This document shows positions 51,746 to 60,437 of a stretch of DNA of 64,000 nucleotides, one piece after another. Source of the stretch: JALYGJ01 sp963781705 (GTDB lineage: Bacteria > Chloroflexota > Limnocylindria > Limnocylindrales > CSP1-4); the NCBI GenBank assembly GCA_963781705.1, contig CAWAGP010000002.1:1-64000 (forward strand), given 5' to 3'. A model generated the notes under the pieces. That model ran no database searches, was not told where the DNA came from, and saw only the letters and a list, made by a program, of their open reading frames with translations. The translations under genes were made by a program, and so were the position numbers. Each line of letters starts with the position of its first letter. The stretch's first letter is position 1.

Positions 51746-52989
51746 GGCGCGTCGCCGACTTTCTGTTGCGCAACTGGCCGCTCAAACTGGGAGCGGTACT
51801 GCTCGCGACAGTGCTGTACGTGGGCCTGGTGCTCGGCCAGAACGTGCGTACCTGGACCGGCACACTGCCCATCGATGCCATCCGGCCGCCCAGCGGAGCC
51901 ACGCTGCTGACCGATCTGCCGCCGGTGAGGATGGTGCGCTACCGGGCGCCGCTCGATGTCGGCGTGCTTTCGCCCGACTCTTTCACGGCGACGGTCGATC
52001 TGTCGCGAGCCACGGCCACGGCGGGTGGCGCACCGCAGACCGTGCCGGTGACCGTCATAGCTCTCGACCGGCGCGTCCAGGTGGTCGACTACCAGCCCAG
52101 CGAGGTTGAGGTGCGGCTCGACTCGGTCGCGACGCGCCAGTTTCCGGTTACCGTCGATCTGGGCACAGTGCCGCAGGGCATCACGGTTGGGCCGCCCCAG
52201 ACGGATCCGTCGGCGGTCACGGTGCGCGGCGCCAGCTCGCGCGTGGATTCGGTTGCCTCGGTCGTCGCTCGCGTGACCATCGACGCCTCGGCGCTAAACG
52301 TCGATCGCGATGTCGACCTCACCCCGGTCGATAGCAACGGCAACCAGGTGCCCAACGTCGAACTCGACCCGACTCTGGCGCGGGTGCGCGTGGCGGTTGC
52401 TAAACAGCTGGCGAACCGCACGTTGCCCGTCGTGCCACAGATCACCGGCCAACCTGCGGCGGGTTACCACATCACGTCGGTGACCGTCGACCCTCCGGCG
52501 ATCACTGTCAGCGGCGAAGAGGCGACCGTGACGCAGCTCGAGACCGCATTGACCGAACCGATCGACGTGTCCGGCCGAACCAGCGACCTCGAGGCGATGG
52601 TTGGCTATTCACTGCCCGGCGGCGTGAGCGTCGCAGGCAGCGACCAGGTCCAGGTCGTCATCAGCATCGCCGAGCAGACGGGCGCCCAGACGTTCCAGGT
52701 AGCGGTGCGCCTGACCGGCCAGAGCTCCGGCCTGTCGTATTCGACGACGGCTGGATCAGCCGACATCACGCTGGCCGGCCCCGTCCGGCTGCTCGATCAG
52801 GTCGACCCCGCCGCACTGTCGGCAACGGCCGACCTGACCGGCCTGACGGTGGGCAGCCACCTCGTCGACGTCAGGCTCACGCCACCTGACGGGCTGGCAC
52901 TGGTATCGATCGACCCGCTTCAGATCTCAGTCAACGTGACGTCACTGGCCACTCCTTCGCCGTCGCCCGTGCCGTCGGCCACGCTCTAG
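51742..52989 (+). CDS. cdaR: CdaR/YbbR-domain membrane protein, regulator of CdaA
   Basis: 415 residues: one N-terminal membrane helix (WPLKLGAVLLATVLYVGLV) and an extracytoplasmic part with several YbbR-like beta repeats (for example VDYQPSEVEVRLDSVATRQF). The family modulates CdaA. The GTG overlaps the cdaA stop (GTGA). The C-terminus is a short Ser/Pro-rich tail. Confidence 0.88.
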   Translation: MRRVADFLLRNWPLKLGAVLLATVLYVGLVLGQNVRTWTGTLPIDAIRPPSGATLLTDLPPVRMVRYRAPLDVGVLSPDSFTATVDLSRATATAGGAPQTVPVTVIALDRRVQVVDYQPSEVEVRLDSVATRQFPVTVDLGTVPQGITVGPPQTDPSAVTVRGASSRVDSVASVVARVTIDASALNVDRDVDLTPVDSNGNQVPNVELDPTLARVRVAVAKQLANRTLPVVPQITGQPAAGYHITSVTVDPPAITVSGEEATVTQLETALTEPIDVSGRTSDLEAMVGYSLPGGVSVAGSDQVQVVISIAEQTGAQTFQVAVRLTGQSSGLSYSTTAGSADITLAGPVRLLDQVDPAALSATADLTGLTVGSHLVDVRLTPPDGLALVSIDPLQISVNVTSLATPSPSPVPSATL

Positions 52990-53005
52990 TCATGCACCGC
53001 AACTC

Positions 53006-54337
53006 ATGACGCGCCTGTTCGGCACGGACGGCATTCGTGGTGTGGCCAACGTCGACCTGACCCCCAAGCTGGCTTTCGACCTGGGCCGCGCGACCGGCTC
53101 GTACCTGCTCCAGCCGGGCGGCCGCCTGATCATCGGCCAGGACACACGTCGCTCGAGCGACATGCTGGTCGCCGCGGTCGCCGCAGGGGCCATGTCCATG
53201 GGTTCCAACGTTCACCGCCTGGGCGTGTGCCCCACGCCCGCCCTCGCCCACATCACACCTGCGGCGGGTTTCGATGCCGGGATCATGGTCTCCGCATCGC
53301 ACAATCCGGCGCGCGACAACGGTCTCAAGGTGGTCGACCGTGACGGCCTAAAGCTCGATGATGAGATCGAGGACGAGCTCGAGCGGCTGCTGTTGCGGGC
53401 GGACGAGCTGGCCGGGCCCGATAACGCCGGCCTGGGCCGCGAACACGACGGCCGCCATCATCTCGACGCCTATGTCGCCCATCGCGAGGAGCTGGCGCGC
53501 CGCTGTCCCAACGACATGGACGTCGTCCTCGACTGCGCCAACGGTTCGGGCAGCGTGGTTGCGCCGCGGATCGTGGCGGCGAGCGGCGCTCGGGTGGCCG
53601 CTCACTTCGCCGAGCCGGACGGCGAGAACATCAACCTTGACTGCGGCGCGACGGCGCCCGCCGCGCTGGCCCGGTTGGTCGCGCGGGCCGGTGCCGACAT
53701 CGGCTTCGCGCTCGACGGCGATGCCGACCGATGCGTGGCCGTCGACGAGCGCGGCGCCGTCGTCGACGGGGATCAACTGATCGGCATCATCGCCCTCGAC
53801 CGGCTAGGGCGCGGGGCACTGCCGGGCGGCATCTGCGTGGCCAGCGTCCTGTCCAACGGCGGATTGGAGCGCGCGATCGAGGCGGCCGGCGGACGGCTGG
53901 TGCGCACTCCAGTCGGCGACAAGTACATCCTCGACGGGATGCAGGTCATGGACGCCGGGCTGGGCGGCGAGAAGAGCGGTCACATCATCATCCGCGAGCA
54001 CGCCAACGCCGGCGACGGCATCGTCACAGCGCTCGAAATACTGGGCATCGTTGCGCGCAGTGGACGGTGCCTGTCCGAGCTCGCCGCGCAGATCAGCCTG
54101 CTGCCGCAGCAGCAACACACCATCCCCGCGCGTCACAAGGAGCAGTGGGAGGCAGATCCGACCTTTGCGCAGGCCGTGGCTGACGCGCGGCAGGCGCTCG
54201 ACGGGAGCGGACGGGTGTTGGTGCGACCGTCCGGTACCGAACCGGCGCTGCGGGTGATGGTCGAAGGCGAAAACGAGGCGGACGTGGCGCGGATCGCGGC
54301 CGAGCTCGCGTGGTTGGCTGGAGAGCGGCTAAACTAG
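53006..54337 (+). CDS. glmM: Phosphoglucosamine mutase
   Basis: Converts glucosamine 6-phosphate to glucosamine 1-phosphate for UDP-GlcNAc. 443 residues. N-terminus LFGTDGIRGVAN, active-site serine motif VSASHNPARDNG, metal loop LDGDADRC, and the phosphate-binding VRPSGTEPALRV. In Firmicutes GlmM and CdaA interact, which agrees with this neighbourhood. Ribosome-binding site weak. Confidence 0.97.
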   Translation: MTRLFGTDGIRGVANVDLTPKLAFDLGRATGSYLLQPGGRLIIGQDTRRSSDMLVAAVAAGAMSMGSNVHRLGVCPTPALAHITPAAGFDAGIMVSASHNPARDNGLKVVDRDGLKLDDEIEDELERLLLRADELAGPDNAGLGREHDGRHHLDAYVAHREELARRCPNDMDVVLDCANGSGSVVAPRIVAASGARVAAHFAEPDGENINLDCGATAPAALARLVARAGADIGFALDGDADRCVAVDERGAVVDGDQLIGIIALDRLGRGALPGGICVASVLSNGGLERAIEAAGGRLVRTPVGDKYILDGMQVMDAGLGGEKSGHIIIREHANAGDGIVTALEILGIVARSGRCLSELAAQISLLPQQQHTIPARHKEQWEADPTFAQAVADARQALDGSGRVLVRPSGTEPALRVMVEGENEADVARIAAELAWLAGERLN

Positions 54338-54381
54338 CCCGCTCACAGGCTCCCTAATAGCGCGGAAGGGAACCAGGCTGC

Positions 54382-56208
54382 ATGTGTGGAATCGTCGGCT
54401 ATATCGGTCCGCGCGAAGCGGCGCCCATCCTGCTCGAGGGCCTCGCGCGCCTCGAATATCGCGGTTACGACTCGGCCGGCATCGCCCTCGTGACGGCCAG
54501 CGGCGACATGTTCGTTGAGAAGCGCGCCGGCAAACTGGTCAACCTGCGCACGGCACTCCTTGATGCCACGCCGTCGGCCGCCGTCGGCCTGGCCCACACG
54601 CGCTGGGCGACGCACGGCCGGCCGAACGATATGAATGCGCACCCGCATGCCGACTGCACCGGCCAGATAACCGTCATCCACAACGGCATCATCGAGAACT
54701 TCAAGCAGCTGCGCGACGGTCTGCGCGAGCGCGGCCACACGCTCTCGTCGGACACCGATACCGAGGCCCTGGCACACCTCGTCGAAGAGGCCTACGACGG
54801 CGACATCGCGGAGGCGACACGGATCGCCCTGCGCCAGGCGCATGGCGCCTACGCGGTGGCGGTCATGCACGCGCGCGAGCCGAACCGATTGGTCGGCGCG
54901 CGGATGAACGTGCCCCTCATCGTAGGTATCGGCGTGGGCGAGAACTTCCTCGCCTCCGACGTCGCCGCGGTGCTCGCCCATACGAGCCGGGTGATGTTCC
55001 TCGAGGAAGGCGACGTTGCCGACATCACCGCCGCCGGCGTGACGATCACTGGCGTTGATGGCAGCCCGCGCGAACGAATCGTGTCCGACATCGATTGGTC
55101 GATCGAGGCGGCCGAGAAGGGCGGCTACGCGCATTTCATGCTCAAGGAGATGCATGAGCAGCCTGAGGCGCTGCTGGCGGCGATCACCGGCCGCGTCCAC
55201 GACGACACGATCGAGCTGGACGAGCTCCAGCCGATCGCCGAGCGGCTCAAGAACATCGAGCGTGTTGAGTTCGTCGCTTGCGGCACGGCCAACTACGCCA
55301 GCGCCGTGGGTGCCTATGTATTCCAGGACTGGCTGCACATCCCGGCGCGCTGGAACATCGGCTCGGAGTTTCGTTACAACCCGCCGCCGCTCGACGAGCG
55401 CACACTCGTTGTCGCTGTCACCCAGTCCGGCGAGACGGCCGACACGATTGCCCCGACGCGCTACGCACGAGCGCAGGGCTGCCCGATCATCGCCATCACC
55501 AATACGGTCGGCTCGGCCATCACGCGCGAGGCGGACGCCGTGCTCTTCCTGCAGGCCGGCCCGGAGATCTGCGTCCTCGCGACGAAGACGTTCGCAACCC
55601 AGGTGACCACCCTGATCTTGCTGGCCGCGGCGATGGCCAAGCAGCGCGGCCGCCTGCCGCGTGAGCGCGAACGCCAGCTGATCGCCGAGTTGCGCGCGCT
55701 CCCCGGGAAGGCGGAACGCGCGCTGCTCCTGGCCGAACCGGCAAAGGAGCTCGCCCGCCGCTATGTCAACTCGCGTGGCTTCATGTTCGTCGGCCGTGGG
55801 ATCGGCTATCCGGTCGCGATGGAGGGCGCGCTGAAGCTCAAGGAAGTGAGCTACGTCCACGCCGAGGGCTATGCCGCCGGCGAACTCAAGCACGGACCGA
55901 TCGCGCTACTCGACGTCGAAGTCCCCCTCGTAGCTATCGCGACCCGATCATCCGTCCAGGAGAAGGTCATCAGCAACGTCATGGAGAGCCGCGCCCGAGA
56001 CGCGCGCGTCATCGCGGTGGCGACCGAAGGCGACGACGCCATGCTCGATTTCGCGGACGACATCCTGTGGGTGCCCGAGACGATCGAGGAGCTCAGCCCA
56101 ATCCTGGCCGCGATCCCGCTCCAGCTGTTCGCCTACCACATGGGCGTCGTCCGCGGTACGGACATCGATCAGCCGCGCAACCTCGCCAAGTCGGTGACGG
56201 TCGAGTAG
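54382..56208 (+). CDS. glmS: Glutamine-fructose-6-phosphate aminotransferase (isomerizing)
   Basis: 608 residues, first committed step of amino-sugar synthesis. N-terminal glutaminase with nucleophile C2 (CGIVGYIG; LARLEYRGYDSAG; HTRWATHG), then two SIS domains (ACGTANYAS; QSGETADTI; GRGIGYPVAMEGALKLKEVS) and the C-terminal PRNLAKSVTVE. AAGGGAA precedes the ATG. The 44-base gap after glmM is too short for a glmS ribozyme. Confidence 0.98.
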   Translation: MCGIVGYIGPREAAPILLEGLARLEYRGYDSAGIALVTASGDMFVEKRAGKLVNLRTALLDATPSAAVGLAHTRWATHGRPNDMNAHPHADCTGQITVIHNGIIENFKQLRDGLRERGHTLSSDTDTEALAHLVEEAYDGDIAEATRIALRQAHGAYAVAVMHAREPNRLVGARMNVPLIVGIGVGENFLASDVAAVLAHTSRVMFLEEGDVADITAAGVTITGVDGSPRERIVSDIDWSIEAAEKGGYAHFMLKEMHEQPEALLAAITGRVHDDTIELDELQPIAERLKNIERVEFVACGTANYASAVGAYVFQDWLHIPARWNIGSEFRYNPPPLDERTLVVAVTQSGETADTIAPTRYARAQGCPIIAITNTVGSAITREADAVLFLQAGPEICVLATKTFATQVTTLILLAAAMAKQRGRLPRERERQLIAELRALPGKAERALLLAEPAKELARRYVNSRGFMFVGRGIGYPVAMEGALKLKEVSYVHAEGYAAGELKHGPIALLDVEVPLVAIATRSSVQEKVISNVMESRARDARVIAVATEGDDAMLDFADDILWVPETIEELSPILAAIPLQLFAYHMGVVRGTDIDQPRNLAKSVTVE

Positions 56209-56220
56209 CCTCAGGCGCCT

Positions 56221-56721
56221 ATGGCGCTCCCCGCGGTGCCCGACGGCACGACCGAGCTCGGCATCGACATCATCAAGGTCGAGCGCATCGCCGCCGCGCT
56301 GAAGCGCTTCGGCGATCGCTTTCCGCGGCGGGTGCTGACCGACGACGAGCAGCGCTACGTGCGCAATCGGCCGACCAACTTCGCCGGTCGCTGGGCGGCC
56401 AAAGAGGCAGTGTCCAAGGTGCTCGGGCTGGGCGTACGCGGCGTCGGCTGGCGTGACATCGAGATCGTCCGCCTGCCGACCGGCCAGCCGTCGGTCCGCC
56501 TCCATGGCCGGGCGCGCGCGCGGGCCGAGCAGCTGGGCATGGGCCGCGTCGCGGTATCCATCAGCCACGAGGGCGAATACGCGGTCGCGATCGCCTTCGG
56601 CATACGGATGGCCGGTGGCGCGTTCGTGTTCCCGCCGGACATCGACGAGCGCCTCGACGCGCACGAACGGCAGATACTGGAGCGCATGGCAAGGTTGCGC
56701 CGGCTGGAGCGGGCTGAGTAG
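56221..56721 (+). CDS. acpS: Holo-[acyl-carrier-protein] synthase
   Basis: 4'-phosphopantetheinyl transferase that activates ACP. 166 residues; GIDIIKVERI with the metal-binding aspartate, and FAGRWAAKEAVSKVLGLG. It has about 40 extra C-terminal residues compared with typical AcpS, of helical charged character. Twelve bases after glmS; acpS-nnrD-alr is a frequent trio. Confidence 0.93.
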   Translation: MALPAVPDGTTELGIDIIKVERIAAALKRFGDRFPRRVLTDDEQRYVRNRPTNFAGRWAAKEAVSKVLGLGVRGVGWRDIEIVRLPTGQPSVRLHGRARARAEQLGMGRVAVSISHEGEYAVAIAFGIRMAGGAFVFPPDIDERLDAHERQILERMARLRRLERAE

Positions 56722-56724
56722 CTC

Positions 56725-57618
56725 GTGATCGAGCCCCCAGCGGTGATCCAGCTCGATGCGCAAACGTGCGCCGACCTGCTGCCAGCGCGGCCCAGCGACG
56801 GGCACAAGGGCACCTTCGGAACGCTCGTATGCGTGTGCGGGTCGCTCGAGTACGCCGGCGCGGGATTGCTGTGCGCGCTGGCGGCGGCGCGTGCCGGCAC
56901 GGGCCTGGTCGTGCTGGCCGTACCCCGTTCGCTACAGCCGACCTTCGCGGGCCGCATTCCCGAGGTCGTGACGCTCGGGCTGCCGGAGACCACCGATGCC
57001 GCTGACGTCGACCCAGCCGTCTGCGGCCATGCAATCAAGGCGCGCGCGCCGGCCGCGTTGGTTTTCGGCCCAGGCCTGCGCGAGTCGGACGGGTACCGCG
57101 ACCTGCTGCTCGGCCTGCTGGCCCGATCAGGCGCGCCGATGGTCGTGGACGGCAGCGGCCTCAATCTCCTGTCGCGCACCGACGGCTGGGCGGCGAATGT
57201 CGCCCGTGCGTGTGTGCTCACGCCCCATCCGGGTGAGTTCGCGCGGCTGACCGGCTCGCCCGTCGGCCCGGCCGACGACGAGCGTCAGCGGCGTTGCCTG
57301 GCGGCTGCTCACGATTTCGGCCAAGTGGTCGTGCTCAAGGGGGCGCGCACCGTCGTGTGCGCGCCCGACGGCCGCTGCGCGATCTCGCCGTTCGCCAACC
57401 CGGCGTTGGCCACGGCCGGTAGCGGCGACGTGCTGGCCGGGTTGACCGGTGGCCTGCTCGCCCAGGGTGTCGGCCCGTTCGAAGCGGCCTGCCTGGGCGT
57501 CTACCTGCACGGCGCCGCCGGCGAGACCATCGCGGCCAGGCTCGGCAACGCGGGTCTGCTCGCCTCTGACCTGCCCTACGAGATAGCTTCGGCGCGTCAT
57601 CGTCTGGCCGACCGATGA
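56725..57618 (+). CDS. nnrD: ADP-dependent NAD(P)H-hydrate dehydratase
   Basis: Repairs hydrated NAD(P)H. 297 residues containing only the YjeF C-terminal, ribokinase-like domain: LTPHPGEFARL and the catalytic ATAGSGDVLAGLTGGL. The NnrE epimerase domain, often fused, is absent here. GTG start three bases after acpS; ATGA overlap with alr. Confidence 0.93.
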   Translation: MIEPPAVIQLDAQTCADLLPARPSDGHKGTFGTLVCVCGSLEYAGAGLLCALAAARAGTGLVVLAVPRSLQPTFAGRIPEVVTLGLPETTDAADVDPAVCGHAIKARAPAALVFGPGLRESDGYRDLLLGLLARSGAPMVVDGSGLNLLSRTDGWAANVARACVLTPHPGEFARLTGSPVGPADDERQRRCLAAAHDFGQVVVLKGARTVVCAPDGRCAISPFANPALATAGSGDVLAGLTGGLLAQGVGPFEAACLGVYLHGAAGETIAARLGNAGLLASDLPYEIASARHRLADR

Positions 57619-58910
57619 CCGCAGCGTCGATCGACGAGCGCCTGGCAGCGGCCGGACTGCCGCCACTGCCGCGGCGGCTCTGGGCGGAGATCGACGAAGC
57701 GGCATTGGTTCACAACGTGGGCGTCGTTCGCGGGCTGGCCGGTCCGGCCGTGGCACTCAACGCCGTGGTCAAGGCCGATGCGTACGGCCACGGCCTGGTG
57801 GCGGCGGCGCACGCCTTCGCGGCGGCTGGAGTCGATCGCCTGTGTGTCGCTGGGCTCGACGAGGCGCAGGTGCTGCGCGCGGCCGCCGTCACCATTCCCA
57901 TCCTGGTGCTCTTCGCCGTTCCACCGGAGCTCGTCATGCGCGCCGCTCGCGCGGATATCGAGATCGTGGCGGCAGACGAGACGCTGCTCGCCCAGACGCT
58001 CACCGAGTGGCGGGCGCGGGCGGCGCCCGGCGACACGCTGGCCGTCCACCTCGAAGTCGAAACGGGACTGGCGCGAGCTGGACTGCGGCCCGACGCCGTC
58101 GGCCGCGCAGCCCGCCAGATCGCGGACGCGCCGGGCGCGATTCTGCGCGGCCTGTGGAGCCATCTGGCGCGGTCCGATGATGGGCCTGCCACAGCCGTCC
58201 AGGTCGACGCCTTCGAGCGCGCGACAGAGGCGGTCCGGGCGGCCGGCGTGCCCATTCCGCCGCGCCACATCGACGCGACGGGCGGCCTGTTCACCGGGCA
58301 CGCGCCGGCGTACGAGGGAGTGCGCGTCGGGCTCGCTCTGTACGGCATACTGCCCGAGGGCCTGTCGCTTGCCCCCGACGCGGCAGCGCCGGGACGCATG
58401 CTCGAGCCGGCGATGTCGCTCAGGTGCCTGCCGTTGCGCATCGAGCGCGTCGCCCGCGGCACGCCGGTCAGTTACGGCGCGCTGTGGCACGCACCGCGCG
58501 CGTCACTCATCGCGACGCTGCCTTTCGGCTACGGCGACGGCCTACCGCGGCACGCCGCCGAGCACGCCCAAGCGCTGGTACGTGGACGGCGCGTACCACT
58601 TGTCGGCTCGGTCGCGATGGACGCGGTGATGGCCGACGTGACGGACGTGCCGGGCGTCACGCTCGACGATGAGTTCGTGCTCCTCGGACGGCAGGGGGAT
58701 GAGCAAATCTCGGCCCTCGAATTGGCGCGCCTCCGCACCACGATTCCGTATGAAGTCGTAACCAGCGTCGCATACCGGGTACCCCGGGTGTACCATGCCG
58801 GCTCGGTACTAAAGGGCCTGCGGACGCTGGAAACAGAGACGAGGAGCGACAGCGACCCTGCGGCCGACTTGAGGGAGCCAAACAAGCGTGACCACCAACG
58901 CGCGGTGTAG
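57615..58910 (+). CDS. alr: Alanine racemase
   Basis: PLP enzyme supplying D-alanine for peptidoglycan. 431 residues; PLP lysine in NAVVKADAYGHGL, catalytic tyrosine region LPFGYGDGLPR, and VPLVGSVAMDAVMADVTDV. Extra ~25 residues at the N-terminus and ~35 charged residues at the C-terminus. ATGA overlap with nnrD. Confidence 0.96.
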   Translation: MTAASIDERLAAAGLPPLPRRLWAEIDEAALVHNVGVVRGLAGPAVALNAVVKADAYGHGLVAAAHAFAAAGVDRLCVAGLDEAQVLRAAAVTIPILVLFAVPPELVMRAARADIEIVAADETLLAQTLTEWRARAAPGDTLAVHLEVETGLARAGLRPDAVGRAARQIADAPGAILRGLWSHLARSDDGPATAVQVDAFERATEAVRAAGVPIPPRHIDATGGLFTGHAPAYEGVRVGLALYGILPEGLSLAPDAAAPGRMLEPAMSLRCLPLRIERVARGTPVSYGALWHAPRASLIATLPFGYGDGLPRHAAEHAQALVRGRRVPLVGSVAMDAVMADVTDVPGVTLDDEFVLLGRQGDEQISALELARLRTTIPYEVVTSVAYRVPRVYHAGSVLKGLRTLETETRSDSDPAADLREPNKRDHQRAV

Positions 58911-58913
58911 CAG

Positions 58914-59198
58914 ATGAGCGGTCCCGGACCGGAGTTCGGGTTCGACGATGTCGTCGAGAACGCGGCACGCGAGATCCAGCTCTACGGCATGACCGGGCCG
59001 GCAATGATGTTCCTCGAAGCCAGTCGGCCGTATCGCGCGCTCGGCAGTCAGGCGATGCTCTTCTTCGATCCGGTGTTGCGCTCGATCTTCGGCGGTGGCT
59101 CGAGTGCGCTCCAGCGTGTCCTGGCCGACGAGGGCGGCATCGAGCGGCTGATCGAGCGACTCGAGGAGATCGACGAGGAGCCCGGCTTCGACGCCTGA
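58914..59198 (+). CDS. Small orphan protein, unknown function
   Basis: 94 residues, not recognised. It has a charged N-terminal stretch, a hydrophobic middle (MTGPAMMFLEASRPYRALGS; QAMLFFDPVLRSIFGG) too proline-rich for a clear membrane helix, and an acidic C-terminal helix (GIERLIERLEEIDEEPGF). It begins three bases after alr, so it is probably co-transcribed. It may associate with the membrane or a partner protein; this is a guess. Confidence 0.65.
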   Translation: MSGPGPEFGFDDVVENAAREIQLYGMTGPAMMFLEASRPYRALGSQAMLFFDPVLRSIFGGGSSALQRVLADEGGIERLIERLEEIDEEPGFDA

Positions 59199-59249
59199 GT
59201 TCAGGCTAGGGTCCCAAACGGCGAAGCTAGCGTTCCTGCTTCAGCGCGT

Positions 59250-59263
59250 CTTGGCGCGCCAAG
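59250..59263. terminator. Palindrome between convergent genes
   Basis: CTTGG-CGCG-CCAAG, a perfect 14-base palindrome between the orphan gene and the convergent MFS gene. Short stem and no T-run; possible bidirectional terminator. Confidence 0.3.
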
Positions 59264-59265
59264 CG

Positions 59266-60435
59266 TCAGCGATCGCCAACTCCGCTGGGTACCAGTAGCA
59301 CGGCCGCGGCGCTGACCAGCGCCGCCACGAGGAACGGCGCGGCCGGTCCGACAGTGACGAACAGGACGCCGCCCAGTGCCGGCCCGACCACGCGCGCCAG
59401 ACCGCCTGCTGAGCGCGCGAGGCCGAGCGTGGCGCCGGCGCTGCCGGCGGGCGCCACGTACGACAGCAGCGATGAGCTGGTCGGGTTGACAAGGGCCATG
59501 CCAATGGTCGTCAGGCCCGCGCCGGCGATCAGCGTGGCGAACAGGCTGCCGATGGGCAGCACCGCCAGGCCGGCGGCCACCAACAGCAGGCCGCTGATAA
59601 GCAGCCGCCGTTCACCGAAGCGTTTGACGATGCGCCCGATCAGCCCGCCCTGGATGATGACCAACGTCATGCCGACCAGGGCGAAGGCGAGCCCATTCTC
59701 AGGTGCGCCCCAGCCAAGTGCCAGCTGCGTGAACAGCGGCAGCACCGTCTCCATGGCGGCGAACGCCGTGGTGAACAGCAGCGTCACGCCCACCAGCGCG
59801 CGGACGTTGGCGATGGAGAGTGGCGCGAACAGGTTCGGGCGCCGCTCGGCGCGCTCGTGCCCGGGATGCGTCTCGGGCAGAATCACGATCACCAGGAGCG
59901 CGTCGAGCAGGGTCACCACTGCCGCGCCCCAGAACGGAAGTGACGGTCCGAAGATGCTCAGCAGCGCACCTGCCGCGGGGCCGACGACGAAGCCGACGCC
60001 GATCGCGGCGCCGATGATGCCCATGCCGCGGGCGCGGTCGCTGTCGCCGGTCACGTCGGTGATGACGGCCTGGGCCGAGCCGATGCTCGAGCCGCCGATA
60101 CCCCCCACGAAGCGGGCGATGATCAGTGTCGGCACCGACCATGCCAGCGCCGTCCCGACGAGGCCGATTGCCTCGAGCGCGAGAGCCACGAGCAGTGCGG
60201 GCCGGCGTCCGAAACGGTCGGATAGCAGGCCGACCAGGGGGGTGAAGATCAACTGGGCAATCGAGTACGCCGAGAGCATCAGCCCGATGGCCGCCGCATC
60301 CGCGCCGAAGTGCTGTGCCCAGAAGGGGAGCATCGGCAGCGCCAGGGCGAAGCCGGCCATGTCGATGAACACGGTCGCGCCCATGAGCAACAGGACCCGC
60401 CCGTTCGGCGGCCGGGTCGTCGGACGCGAGCTCAC
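59266..60435 (-). CDS. MFS drug/H+ antiporter (DHA1/TetA-like)
   Basis: 389 residues with about 12 membrane helices. The family motif A between helices 2 and 3 is GLLSDRFGRRPALL, and helix 1 carries an acidic residue (VFIDMAGFALALP), as in TetA-like exporters. The substrate is not predictable. The GTG start lies two bases from the divergent lhgO ATG, and a TAGATT box six bases before it suggests a leaderless mRNA with the promoter inside the lhgO coding region. Confidence 0.88.
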   Translation of the reverse strand: MSSRPTTRPPNGRVLLLMGATVFIDMAGFALALPMLPFWAQHFGADAAAIGLMLSAYSIAQLIFTPLVGLLSDRFGRRPALLVALALEAIGLVGTALAWSVPTLIIARFVGGIGGSSIGSAQAVITDVTGDSDRARGMGIIGAAIGVGFVVGPAAGALLSIFGPSLPFWGAAVVTLLDALLVIVILPETHPGHERAERRPNLFAPLSIANVRALVGVTLLFTTAFAAMETVLPLFTQLALGWGAPENGLAFALVGMTLVIIQGGLIGRIVKRFGERRLLISGLLLVAAGLAVLPIGSLFATLIAGAGLTTIGMALVNPTSSSLLSYVAPAGSAGATLGLARSAGGLARVVGPALGGVLFVTVGPAAPFLVAALVSAAAVLLVPSGVGDR

Positions 60436-60437
60436 CG

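Noticed and set aside
54338..54381. glmS ribozyme upstream of glmS
   Set aside because: The gap is only 44 bases and lacks the ribozyme core.
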